64,000 nt of DNA from UBA7396 sp034676185 (GTDB lineage Bacteria > Patescibacteriota > Gracilibacteria > BD1-5 > UBA6164), in assembly GCA_034676185.1 (NCBI GenBank), contig JAUCCN010000001.1, positions 82,267 through 146,266 of the forward strand, in the 5' to 3' direction. Made by a program: the position numbers and the translations under genes. Under the pieces are notes generated by a model. That model did no database searches. It was given only the letters and a program-made list of their open reading frames with translations, and was not told where the DNA came from. Of the stretch, positions 10,857 through 18,011 are shown piece by piece; position 1 is the first letter of the stretch; each line of letters opens with the position of its first letter.

Positions 10857-10889
10857 TTAGGGGGGGACATCGTTAATGTCCCCCCTTAG
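10857..10889. promoter_or_regulatory. GC-rich hairpin upstream of rep: candidate plus-strand origin
   Basis: GGGGGGACAT (10861-10870) pairs perfectly with ATGTCCCCCC (10876-10885) around the 5-nt loop CGTTA, and four more pairs with wobbles extend it to 10857-10889. It is the most GC-rich hairpin in the window and sits 36 bp before the rep start. Rolling-circle initiators nick at such hairpins, so this is the best origin candidate. It has no T tract, which argues against a terminator. Confidence 0.55.
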
Positions 10890-10925
10890 GTCATAAAAAT
10901 ATATATAAATAATTCCCTTCTTTTT

Positions 10926-12170
10926 ATGAATACAATCGTAAAAGAAGCTGAAAAAATTTTGAGTAAAAAAAAGAGAAAAGAAATTAAAGAAAATTCAAGA
11001 GAATTTTACCTAGTAAATTTACACGATTTTCTTAAAAAATATCCTTCTAAAATTTATTACAAAAATATTGATTATCTAACAGCCGAAATAAAAACCTTAA
11101 ACAATAACATATTATCAATACTTTCTACTTTCTTGATAGAATACGACCACAAAAGAGATATAGAGAAACACGACTGACTCATTACTGATTTTAAACATTT
11201 TAAAATTTTAGATAAATTCTATTTAGTAAATCTTTGAGTTGTTTTCTGATGACAAAAACAAATTTACTGAATTTATGATATAAACAAAAATAAAATTTGA
11301 AGCTTTATTTATAAAAGGCCTGAAATACTTAAGAAAAATCACAATGTCTATACTTGAATAGAGCTTACTTGACTCTTTTGTCATTTCTACAAAGATTATT
11401 TTGACTCTATACTTGAATATTTTTGAGTAGATAGAAAAGCAAATAAAACACTTAAAAGGCTTGATTACTGTTTAGATATTAAAGGTATTGAGTTACCACA
11501 ATTATTAGAATATTTAAAACCTCTTTATCAAAAACAAAGAGTAAAAAATTATAATTGACTTTTAAACTCTGACAAGAAAAAATTACTTGAAAAAGACTCT
11601 GAACTTGAGTTTTGAAAAACAGCAATTTATAAAAAATTTCTAAGTAATTCAAATACTTTGATTGTATACGATAAAATCTTAGATGTGGTTGATAATCATA
11701 TGAAAAGAAAAATAGATTGAAAAAATCCATATCAAGCTTATTTAGATTCCGATTTTCCTATTGTGAGAATAGAACTAAAAAAACTTTCATCTTCGTTTTC
11801 TAAGATATGAGATCACTCTATTGATACTATGTTATGAAGAATAGAAGCAGACTTTTTTGATTATCTCAAAAAATATTTTACCTGTGATTTTTCTCTTTTA
11901 GTTGATATTAAATGAATTTCTCTCAATTGAAAAAAATGATATTTAGCAAAAGAAGAAAAACAAAAAAATATTCTTCACTCGTTTATGATGGCTCAAACTT
12001 ATTTGAAAAATATTGAGACTTATACAAGTAGAAAAGAACTTTTCCGTTTTCTTCTAAAACTTTACCCTGATATTGAAAAAACAAGCTCTCTTGACTTGAT
12101 GGATGAGTTTGAAACTTATGAATATATCAGGTGATTATTTCCTGACAATAATAAAAATGGTAACAAATAG
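10926..12170 (+). CDS. Rolling-circle replication initiator, Rep_trans-like (phage gene II analogue)
   Basis: 414 aa with many TGA codons. Motifs resemble the Rep_trans (PF02486) family found in CTX-type RstA and plasmid Rep proteins: RLDYCLDIKG at about residue 178, then KTAIYKKFLSNSNTLIVYDK around 235-251, then IVRIELKKLSSSF around 279. In that family conserved Asp/Glu residues bind metal and a Tyr nicks the origin. It would start rolling-circle replication of the phage genome at a nearby site. The similarity is in spaced motifs, so the family call is likely but not certain. Its end overlaps the next gene by 14 bp. Confidence 0.7.
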
Positions 12171-12327
12171 AAAAAATAATTCTTATCAAAATTTTAGACT
12201 GAAATTAGTAAAAGACTGAATTGTTAGATTAGCTAATTCACTTGATAAAGAAAATGTTAATAATTTAGATTTTATTAAAAGAAGTTTAATCTCTTATTCT
12301 AATAGAATTATTCAAGTCAAAGAGTAA
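12157..12327 (+). CDS. Small basic hypothetical protein overlapping rep
   Basis: 56 aa (MVTNRKNNSYQNFRLKLVKD...), basic and soluble. It starts inside the end of rep in another frame, which argues for translational coupling. It has one TGA codon. No family recognised. Confidence 0.55.
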
Positions 12328-12353
12328 TATTTTATTTCTTAATAATAACCAAA

Positions 12354-12416
12354 ATGAAAATAATACACATTACTTATGACGAATATTTAGAATTAAGTAA
12401 ACAAATATTTTCTTAA
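12354..12416 (+). CDS. Possible 20-residue peptide
   Basis: MKIIHITYDEYLELSKQIFS. It fits the tight gene spacing here, but nothing except position supports it. Confidence 0.3.
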   Translation: MKIIHITYDEYLELSKQIFS

Positions 12417-12427
12417 AAAATTAAATT

Positions 12428-12616
12428 ATGTATTACGAATGTTGTGCTTGTTGATATAAAAATCTTTTGTGTAATTATATTAAAATCCCTCTTTGATCTA
12501 ACTCAAGAAAATGGTGATTTTTGTATAAATGCAAAAATTGTTGATATGAAACAAGAAAAAAGCATATGAAAAAATATAAAATTGTTATTAGAAAACATCG
12601 GCAATTGGTGGAATAA
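12428..12616 (+). CDS. Small zinc-ribbon protein
   Basis: 62 aa with two CxxC-Gly knuckles (CCACGYK near residue 6 and CKNCGYE near residue 39, glycines written TGA) and a Lys/Arg-rich tail. Zinc ribbons of this size bind nucleic acid or proteins; in the element a transcriptional or replication helper role is plausible. Right after the TAA stop the same frame continues with another CSWC, which may be a remnant of a longer ancestor. Confidence 0.6.
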
Positions 12617-12692
12617 TGCTCCTGGTGTAAAAAATCGCTTCAGTAAAAAATCCACCTGTAAGAAAAAATAATTTAAAACTAAAATAAACCTT

Positions 12693-13040
12693 ATGAAAAC
12701 AAATACAAAAATAGAAATGAATAATTATATGTATTCATTATCACTCCAACTTAAAGAAAAACTAGAAAATGAAGACATTGAATTATGTATTAATGTCTTA
12801 AATGATGAGGAAAAAGAAATACTTAAAACACAACTTCAAAAATTAAAAGTAGAAGTTAAAACCCCTGTAGATTACCAAATAAACCGTAAAATCTATAGAG
12901 CTATTGCTATTATTATGGATTGAACAAACTCCAAAGATAAACAAGAAAAACAAAAAAGAGAATCCTTAAAAAAGCAATATCAAGACTCACAAAAAAATAA
13001 ACTTTTTCAAAATCGGACAAATTTATGATCTAATTCATAA
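12693..13040 (+). CDS. Hypothetical helical protein of the element
   Basis: 115 aa, soluble and predicted all-helical (LQLKEKLENEDIELCINVLN...), with a Lys/Gln-rich C terminus containing three TGA glycines. No family recognised. It ends 4 bp before the next gene. Confidence 0.6.
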
Positions 13041-13044
13041 ACCT

Positions 13045-13137
13045 ATGGATCCAAATATTTTTATAGTCATCTCTATGGCTTTTACCATTTGAGTAATAAC
13101 TTGATTACTTCTTTCTTATTTACCTTTTAAGAAATAA
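13045..13137 (+). CDS. 30-residue membrane peptide (pVII/pIX-like)
   Basis: MDPNIFIVISMAFTIGVITG followed by LLLSYLPFKK: one membrane helix with a short acidic N terminus and a Lys-Lys C terminus. Filamentous phages carry such 30-35-residue tip proteins (VII and IX). The assignment rests on size, topology and context only. Confidence 0.5.
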
Positions 13138-13140
13138 TAT

Positions 13141-13389
13141 ATGAAACAAAAATTTAAAAATTTTTTAAAATCTCCTGAATTTAGGGATGCAATAACTTTT
13201 ACAATAGAGTTATTATTATTTGTATATTGATTAGCTTTTTTCTTACCATATTTTTGATTTTATTTCTCTTACCATCAATTGATGTCTCTCTTTGCTATAT
13301 ATAAAATTCTGTTATTTATATTTTATTCTTCTGATCCATATACTTATGAGGAAGATGACGAAAAATATTTTAATTCTTTAGAAAAATAA
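13141..13389 (+). CDS. Small memb_protein with two hydrophobic segments
   Basis: 82 aa. Two membrane segments (about residues 18-38 and 47-60) and an acidic tail (SSDPYTYEEDDEKYFNSLEK). No family recognised. Part of the tightly packed cluster of small membrane-protein genes. Confidence 0.55.
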
Positions 13390-13392
13390 CTT

Positions 13393-13656
13393 ATGATTGA
13401 TAAAATTTTTAATATTCTCTTATGGATTATTATTTTAATGTGATTTGTTTTATTGTGTTATCGTATTATAGATTGATTTTTTACTCTACTTAATTGATGA
13501 TATTCATCTGTTCGTAATAACTGCCCTTTTTGGGTATGAGAATATTTGCCATCAAATGACTTATGTTTTTATGATTGAAAATATTTTGATGACTGACAAC
13601 AGTTAGAAAAATATATTTTTGAAAAACAAAATAATATTTTATCTCCTATCAAATAA
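13393..13656 (+). CDS. Small single-span membrane protein
   Basis: 87 aa. An N-terminal membrane helix (residues 5-25) is followed by a soluble part with two Cys (NNCPFWVGEYLPSNDLCFYD) that could form a disulfide outside the cell. No family recognised. It is 3 bp behind the previous gene. Confidence 0.55.
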
Positions 13657-13659
13657 CCT

Positions 13660-13878
13660 ATGTTTAATAAAAATTTAAAACTTGAAAATTTACAATTAAA
13701 ACAACAAGTAGAAGATGTAGAAATTAAAAGCTTTGTTATAATTATATTTTTAATTTTACTTATCATAATTTTTTCTATTTGATTTTATCATACTTGATAC
13801 AATCAAGCTTTAGAAGATGTTTATTGTAAAGATATAAAGTATTGTTTATTCTCTAATCCTTTTTTTAACTATGAATAA
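13660..13878 (+). CDS. Small membrane protein with N-terminal coiled coil
   Basis: 72 aa. Helical N terminus (KNLKLENLQLKQQVEDVEIK), one membrane helix (residues 26-43) and a C-terminal part with two Cys (VYCKDIKYCLF). No family recognised. Its last 8 bp overlap the next small gene. Confidence 0.5.
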
Positions 13879-13936
13879 AGCTGACTTTTTCTATTGATTT
13901 GTTGTATGATTTGCAATAGCAATATTATTTTTCTAA
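13871..13936 (+). CDS. 21-residue hydrophobic peptide
   Basis: MNKADFFYGFVVGFAIAILF plus a final Phe, a single membrane helix with glycines written TGA. It overlaps the preceding gene by 8 bp. Position and topology resemble phage tip proteins; coding status is uncertain. Confidence 0.35.
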
Positions 13937-13945
13937 AAACAAAAT

Positions 13946-14092
13946 ATGATCCTAAAAATTATACTCACAATAGTAAGTAAACTTATGAGTTATATGTTTA
14001 AACTCTTAAACTACACCATTATTTTTACGGTTTGAGCCGTTGTATGAGATTATTTTGATATAATCCAAGCTTTCAAAATTGTAATTGCTTAA
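13946..14092 (+). CDS. Small membrane protein
   Basis: 48 aa, hydrophobic along most of its length (VSKLMSYMFKLLNYTIIFTV, then GAVVGDYFDIIQAF). No family recognised. Confidence 0.45.
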
Positions 14093-14103
14093 AAATAAAA
14101 AAA

Positions 14104-14292
14104 ATGAAAAAATGTATACTTAAATTAGATTTATATCTTAGTGAAAAATGATATTGTTTGAGAGCTCAAAATTGAGAATATCATGAAAATCTTCTTTCTT
14201 ATTCTTGCAAAAGTGATAAAGATAAAATTATAGAAGAATTACAAAAAGAAATATCTTTTACTAAAGATTATATAAATTGAAAAATTAAATAA
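14104..14292 (+). CDS. Small soluble hypothetical protein
   Basis: 62 aa with three Cys in the first 40 residues (KKCILKLD, GYCLRAQNGEYH, YSCKSDKDK) and a helical C terminus. Three or more glycines are TGA. No family recognised. Confidence 0.45.
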
Positions 14293-14315
14293 AATATTTT
14301 CTTACTTAAAATACT

Positions 14316-14471
14316 ATGAATTTATATATTATAAAATCTTCTGATCTTCCAAAAATAAATAAAGAAATTTGACCTTGAAACTATTTAGAATTTAAAACAA
14401 TGGAAGATTTCCTACATTTTCTGCATACTAAATGACTTATTAAAATAAAGTTTCATGTAGAAAAAAAATAA
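14316..14471 (+). CDS. Small soluble hypothetical protein
   Basis: 51 aa (MNLYIIKSSDLPKINKEIGP...), basic C terminus. No family recognised; it fits the packed same-strand gene run. Confidence 0.4.
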
Positions 14472-14519
14472 TAAAAAAAACTTTAAAACAAAAATAAAAT
14501 ATCTCCTAAATAAAATATT

Positions 14520-14750
14520 ATGAGTGATTACAACAACAATAACAATTGAAATAATTCAAACAAACCAAAGAAAAAATGAAACGGTTTGATAATTTGATTT
14601 TTTTTACTCCTTGTCCTTAACTTGTACTTGATTGTAAATAATGTAATTTTCTGATCACTAGAAAATAAACTAAAAAGTTTATATAATCAAAATCAGAAAA
14701 CTTATCAAGAAATACAACATTACAAAAAAATACTTAATTGACAAAAATAA
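14520..14750 (+). CDS. Small single-span membrane protein, Asn-rich N terminus
   Basis: 76 aa. Asn/Lys-rich cytoplasmic N terminus, one membrane helix (residues 23-44: GLIIGFFLLLVLNLYLIVNN) and a helical Gln/Lys-rich tail. No family recognised. Confidence 0.5.
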
Positions 14751-14752
14751 AT

Positions 14753-14884
14753 ATGTTTAAAAAACAAACTTCTGAAAAACAAGAAATCAATGTTACTATA
14801 AATTTTGATATTTTTATAATAATAATCTTTATCATTATTTTATATTATTCTTGACTTTTACCTTTTGAAATAGTCAAAAAATAA
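14753..14884 (+). CDS. Small single-span membrane protein, end of cluster
   Basis: 43 aa with a strongly hydrophobic segment (FDIFIIIIFIIILYYSGLLP) after a charged N terminus. It is the last forward gene before the non-coding region. Confidence 0.5.
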
Positions 14885-14906
14885 AAGGCTAAAATGTAAA
14901 TACAAA

Positions 14907-15152
14907 TTAACCTTTTATTTTACCATACACTATTGAAATATTTACAAAAATAATTACTATCAATATACTGAAATTGGTTAGTAATTTGTTTCTTATAGAT
15001 ATTATTGAATAACAAGCATACAATCATAATATTGCAAAGCAAACTAATGTTGTAATGTTAAAATTCAATATTACAGGTACAACTGTAAAAATGAATGCAG
15101 TTGCACTCAATAAATCTTTATAGTCTATGGGTTTACCATAAACTATATTCAT
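14907..15152 (-). CDS. Reverse-strand small membrane protein
   Basis: 81 aa, MNIVYGKPIDYKDLLSATAF followed by two to three hydrophobic segments. It is one of three element genes on the reverse strand, convergent with the small membrane-protein cluster. Being expressed separately from the virion genes, it may act in the lysogen, for example in immunity or superinfection exclusion; this is inference. Confidence 0.55.
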
Positions 15153-15176
15153 AAGAAACAATTTTATTAAATAAAA

Positions 15177-15247
15177 AAGTTTCTATATGATACAAAAGTT
15201 TATGTAGGATTTCTGAGGTCCCTATGTATTAAATCATATAGAAACTT
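15177..15247. repeat. Large inverted repeat in the element's intergenic region
   Basis: A 15-bp stem at 15177-15191 (AAGTTTCTATATGAT) pairs perfectly with 15233-15247, and an inner stem TATGTAGG/CCCTATGTA with wobbles nearly fills the 41-nt loop. It lies in the 267-bp non-coding stretch 15153-15419. In single-stranded phage DNA this would be a strong hairpin, as expected for a packaging signal or complementary-strand origin. Confidence 0.6.
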
Positions 15248-15282
15248 ATTTGTCAAAACTATTTTTAAAATAAATTAAAATA

Positions 15283-15380
15283 TATTGCATAAAACCAAAA
15301 TTTTTATTTCCTAAAAACCTAAAACTCTAGTCCCACACTAGAGTTTTTTTAATAATATTGCATTAAATCAAAATTTTTAT
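15283..15380 (+). repeat. Pair of 25-bp near-identical direct repeats flanking a hairpin
   Basis: Positions 15283-15307 and 15356-15380 match at 23 of 25 bases (both begin TATTGCAT and end CAAAATTTTTAT). Between them is the hairpin at 15322-15346. They may be protein-binding sites or a duplicated promoter region for the following gene. Confidence 0.5.
15322..15350. terminator. Terminator-like hairpin
   Basis: AAACTCTAGT (15322-15331) pairs perfectly with ACTAGAGTTT (15337-15346) and is followed by T. No forward gene directly precedes it, so it may shield the region or act as structure in single-stranded DNA. Confidence 0.55.
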
Positions 15381-15419
15381 ATAATTCATCAAAATTTTAT
15401 TACATAAAACTAGCGAATT

Positions 15420-15596
15420 ATGTCAGAAAAGGAAAACTCAAAAGAATTGACATCAATAAGAGTATCAAAGTGAGCTGTTGAATTATTAAATAATCTTCAA
15501 ATTGAAATTTGATGAGTTGATTTATCTTGACAGGATAATAAAATAAAACATTTAATTTGGTTTTATAAAAATTACAAAAATAATAATTGAAAATAG
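15420..15596 (+). CDS. Small ribbon-helix-helix-like regulator
   Basis: 58 aa. The pattern LTSIRVSKGAVELLNNLQIE near residues 10-29, then a loop and a second helix (NKIKHLIWFYKNYK), resembles ribbon-helix-helix repressors of the CopG/Arc type, where the T-S-I-R-V strand contacts DNA. It lies directly upstream of ATAGTAA repeats also found at the integrase promoter, so it is the best candidate for the element's regulator. The fold call is by pattern only. Confidence 0.55.
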
Positions 15597-15610
15597 TAAA
15601 TAAATAGTAA
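15593..15610 (+). promoter_or_regulatory. Operator-like repeats (two ATAGTAA boxes, 11-bp period)
   Basis: ATAGTAA at 15593-15599 and 15604-15610, one helical turn apart, just before the promoter at 15627. The same boxes with the same 11-bp period recur inverted at 22777-22794 before the integrase promoter. Confidence 0.5.
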
Positions 15611-15626
15611 AATTTAATATTTTTAT

Positions 15627-15654
15627 TTGACATTCTCTATTTTTTTCATATAAT
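15627..15654 (+). promoter_or_regulatory. Sigma-70-type promoter ahead of the late region
   Basis: Consensus TTGACA (15627-15632) and TATAAT (15649-15654) with a 16-bp spacer. Transcripts would start within the hairpin at 15655-15690, pass the tRNA-like fold at 15893 and reach the ssDNA-binding protein gene. Confidence 0.6.
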
Positions 15655-15697
15655 GCCTCTAGTTATATATTTATTTATGTAACTACAGGCTTTTTTT
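15655..15697 (+). terminator. Hairpin with T tract (terminator or attenuator)
   Basis: GCCT-TAGTTA pairs with TAACTA-AGGC (one C/C mismatch) followed by seven T. It follows the regulator gene but also lies right after a promoter, so it could attenuate transcription into the late genes. The rest of 15698-15892 shows no gene. Confidence 0.6.
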
Positions 15698-15892
15698 ATA
15701 AAACTTTTAAGTTTTTCCTACTATAAAACTAAAGCCTACAATCATAGTAATATGGTTATAAATTAATGTTATTGCATATTTAGAATTTTCAAAGCAAGAC
15801 AAAAAATAAAAAAATTCCATCTGTGTTTTACTTACAAAGATTAGTTGTATTCGTTTTCCAAGATGTAAAAACTTTACTGAAAACTAGACTAT

Positions 15893-15969
15893 GGAGAAGT
15901 AGTTTAAAGGAAATAAAAACTCTGTAGCTAACCACTACGGCAATATAAGTGTAATACTTATCTTCTCCA
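15893..15969 (+). tRNA. tRNA-like fold in the element leader, loop AAC
   Basis: All cloverleaf parts have canonical lengths: acceptor GGAGAAG/CTTCTCC (7 bp, perfect), U8-A9, D stem GTTT/AAAC with GG in the loop, anticodon stem TGTAG/CTACG around CTAACCA (AAC at positions 34-36), a 5-nt variable loop, and T stem ATAAG/CTTAT. The T loop is TGTAATA instead of TTCRANY, position 37 is C, and the 3' end is A-ACC rather than CCA. It may be a divergent phage tRNA (Val by anticodon), a tRNA mimic, or a phage DNA structure that happens to fold this way. Confidence 0.4.
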
Positions 15970-16010
15970 ACCGTTTAAAAAAAATATTTTAATTATTAAA
16001 TAAGTCACTT

Positions 16011-16469
16011 ATGGCAAATACACAAACAAAAAAGGAACTCAAACCATACAAAGAAGTTCTTGAAAAAAATCTTTATTCCGTTGATTATGAAGACGAAACT
16101 AAAGACGGGAATAAATATCCAAAAAATAGAATTAAAGTTGATCTCATTTCTTACTCTTGAGAAGTAGAAGTAAATGGTGAAGTAAGAGAATATGAATGAA
16201 TGAAAATCGTTCTTACTAACTCAAAACTACAAATCCAAGATTGACAAAATGTAATAAAACAAAAATCTTTAAAAACTCCATACGGAGAAAGAATTGTAAA
16301 CGACGAAACAAAAGTAAAAATCTCTATTGATGAGTGGGATTGAATTCTTGAACATTTTAAAAATCTTGCTGGAACAATACCAAAACCAGTAAAAACATAC
16401 TTAAAACCAATTCAAAAAACTCAACCAAAAAAAGAAGAAGAAATATCAATTGAAGACATTACTTTCTAA
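16011..16469 (+). CDS. Single-stranded DNA-binding protein (gene V analogue)
   Basis: 152 aa. The body is beta-rich (KNRIKVDLISYSGEVEVNGE, KIVLTNSKLQIQDG) and the C terminus after a Pro/Lys/Glu linker ends EEISIEDITF. This acidic, Phe-terminated tip is the hallmark of SSB proteins that recruit replication partners. In filamentous phages an ssDNA-binding protein (pV) coats the genome before extrusion, and this gene occupies the matching position. No OB-fold motif is certain, so the call rests on tail, size and context. Confidence 0.6.
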
Positions 16470-16493
16470 AAAATACTTAAAACAAAAACAAAA

Positions 16494-16576
16494 TTATAGT
16501 TTCCTCTAAGCTGGAACGCAAGTGATAATCCAAATATAGGCCTAGATAGTAACCCTATCAGAGTTATCAGCTATAA
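16494..16576 (+). other. Multi-stem structured intergenic element
   Basis: Nested pairings: TTATAG (16494) with CTATAA (16571); inside it TTCC/GGAA (16501-16516) and TGATAA/TTATCA (16523/16564) enclosing ATAGG/CCTAT (16536/16554). The result is a three-way arrangement directly after the ssDNA-binding gene. It could be an mRNA processing or translation-control element, or a structure in the packaged DNA. Confidence 0.4.
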
Positions 16577-16609
16577 CAAAATTGCTCCTTATACATAATT
16601 ACTAGCTTT

Positions 16610-16664
16610 ATAAGATTAAAAGGTTTCTCGCTAGTCTCCTTTTATATCTTATGAGGCTTTTTTT
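16610..16664 (+). terminator. Terminator downstream of the ssDNA-binding gene
   Basis: The arm at 16610-16623 (ATAAGATTAAAAGG) pairs with 16638-16652 (CCTTTTATATCTTAT) with small bulges, followed by GAGGC and seven T. It ends the transcript of the structured region above. Confidence 0.65.
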
Positions 16665-16685
16665 ATTCTTTAAAATAAAAACTTT

Positions 16686-16826
16686 ATGAAAAAGTATAGA
16701 TTAAAAACATATATTTCAACTCAATCTTGAAGACAACCTTTAAGAAAATGAAGTTTTTTTAAAACCTTTTCTTTAATACGAAATAGATTTAGAAAATACT
16801 CTCAAAAACGAGATATTCCCTTTTAG
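16686..16826 (+). CDS. Small Arg/Lys-rich protein
   Basis: 46 aa, very basic (RQPLRKGSFFKTFSLIRNRF...), ending KRDIPF. It resembles a DNA-condensing or packaging peptide more than an enzyme. It is followed by an 8-bp inverted repeat AGTGAGGT/ACCTCACT (16833-16883). No family recognised. Confidence 0.5.
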
Positions 16827-16923
16827 AAAAAAAGTGAGGTGAGTGTAAATATGGTAGGAATAACACAGTAGCGATACCTCACTCTACACAAAAAAAAATA
16901 TTTTATATTTTAAATAAAAAATT

Positions 16924-17169
16924 ATGAGAAAATTTAGACATTCAAGTAATCTTCTTAAATGGAAAAAAAGGGAGTTCTATATAAATGGGTCAAAATGAGA
17001 TACTAGAAAAATAAAATCTTTTATTTCTTGATCTACTTGATGAGGTCAATTTGCTTCTTCATATTCTTGAAAAAGAAGAAAACTAAGATTTTGAACTTTT
17101 TTAAGAACCTTAGCATTTTGGAGAAAAGATGTAAAAGATGCAAAAAAATATGATTACACACCATTCTAA
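16924..17169 (+). CDS. Basic Gly/Ser-containing small protein
   Basis: 81 aa, basic at both ends (MRKFRHSSNLLKWKKREFYI; GKRRKLRFGTFLRTLAFWRK) with a Gly/Ser-rich middle using several TGA glycines. It lies directly ahead of the coat gene and ends YTPF. No family recognised; a DNA-contacting virion protein is possible. Confidence 0.5.
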
Positions 17170-17230
17170 AGTCACAAGCTTTAGACTCTGTCCCGTATAG
17201 GGGCTCCATTATTTCTTAATTTTTTTGATT

Positions 17231-17488
17231 ATGGATTTCAAAAAGAAATTGTTAGTTGCTCTAACTATCGTATGAATTTTTGGTATTACCTTCGGTGCTA
17301 GTGCTAGTGGATTTGGAACTTGATCTTTAGTTTCTCAATCTGATGCAAATACATTATCAGCTAACATTACAAATGTTATCTTAATGCTTGTTGCAACTAT
17401 TACTGCATTATCAGCTCCTATGCTGTATAAATATTTCTGAAATAGAGCTATTGCTCTTATTGAAAGGGTATTTGGTGGTAAATCATAA
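17231..17488 (+). CDS. Major coat protein-like (gene VIII analogue)
   Basis: 85 aa. Signal peptide with basic start MDFKKKLLVALTIVGIFGIT and cleavage site ASA-SG near residue 26. The mature part (about 60 aa) has a short polar N terminus (LVSQSDANTLSANITN), one membrane helix rich in small residues (VILMLVATITALSAPML) and a basic C terminus (FGNRAIALIERVFGGKS). This is the architecture of inovirus pVIII, whose C terminus faces the DNA. Three glycines are TGA. It is flanked by a downstream hairpin, as expected for a highly expressed gene. Confidence 0.75.
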
Positions 17489-17499
17489 TTTCTTTTTAG

Positions 17500-17525
17500 C
17501 TCCAGTTATCAAGATATAGCTGGAG
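17500..17525 (+). terminator. Hairpin after the coat gene (weak terminator)
   Basis: CTCCAG (17500-17505) pairs with CTGGAG (17520-17525), followed by A/T-rich sequence. Filamentous phages place a terminator after gene VIII to boost coat mRNA; the lack of a clean T tract suggests partial read-through. Confidence 0.45.
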
Positions 17526-17559
17526 TAATAAAAAAAATTATTTTTTAAAAATAATATTT

Positions 17560-17724
17560 ATGGAAAATTTATTAAATTATATAGAGATTCAATATCTTTC
17601 TTCACTTTTTCAAACTTATATTTTTGTAGTTTTATGATTTCTTAAGTTACATGCTGTAAATATCTTTATTTGGTTTTATTGACTTTATTTAACTTGAAAA
17701 ATGTATTGACTTTTTAACAATTAA
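17560..17724 (+). CDS. Small hydrophobic protein next to the coat gene
   Basis: 54 aa, mostly hydrophobic (LFQTYIFVVLGFLKLHAVNI, FIWFYGLYLTGKMYG), probably two membrane segments. A minor virion or assembly protein by position; no family recognised. Confidence 0.55.
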
Positions 17725-17729
17725 AAAAT

Positions 17730-18011
17730 ATGAAAAAAACTTTAAAAATTATACTTGCATTTCTTTCTGTATGAATTTTTTCAATTCAAACATCTCTAGC
17801 AAGTTGAGATACTTACAATATGTACTCTTTACCAAATGGAACTATTAATACTTCTACTTGATATACATTAATGTTTTCTCACATTGATTGAAATTTTTAT
17901 ATAAACGAAGATTTTTTAAATATTTTAATAATGAAATTTTTTATAGCTTTTTTTGGAATCCTTATTTTTTTAATTTTATCTTTTAAAGCTTTTGAACAAT
18001 GAAAAAAATAA
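17730..18011 (+). CDS. Small exported membrane protein, minor-coat-like
   Basis: 93 aa. Signal peptide (MKKTLKIILAFLSVGIFSIQ, cleavage near SLA-SG), a short extracellular part, and a C-terminal membrane helix (IMKFFIAFFGILIFLILSF) with a basic tail. This topology matches a minor virion protein inserted in the inner membrane before assembly. Its last 13 bp overlap the next gene, suggesting coupling. Confidence 0.6.

Noticed and set aside
12614..12660. Continuation of the zinc-ribbon frame with another CSWC after the TAA
   Set aside because: TAA is a true stop in this code and a second stop follows closely; noted as a possible remnant, not annotated as coding.
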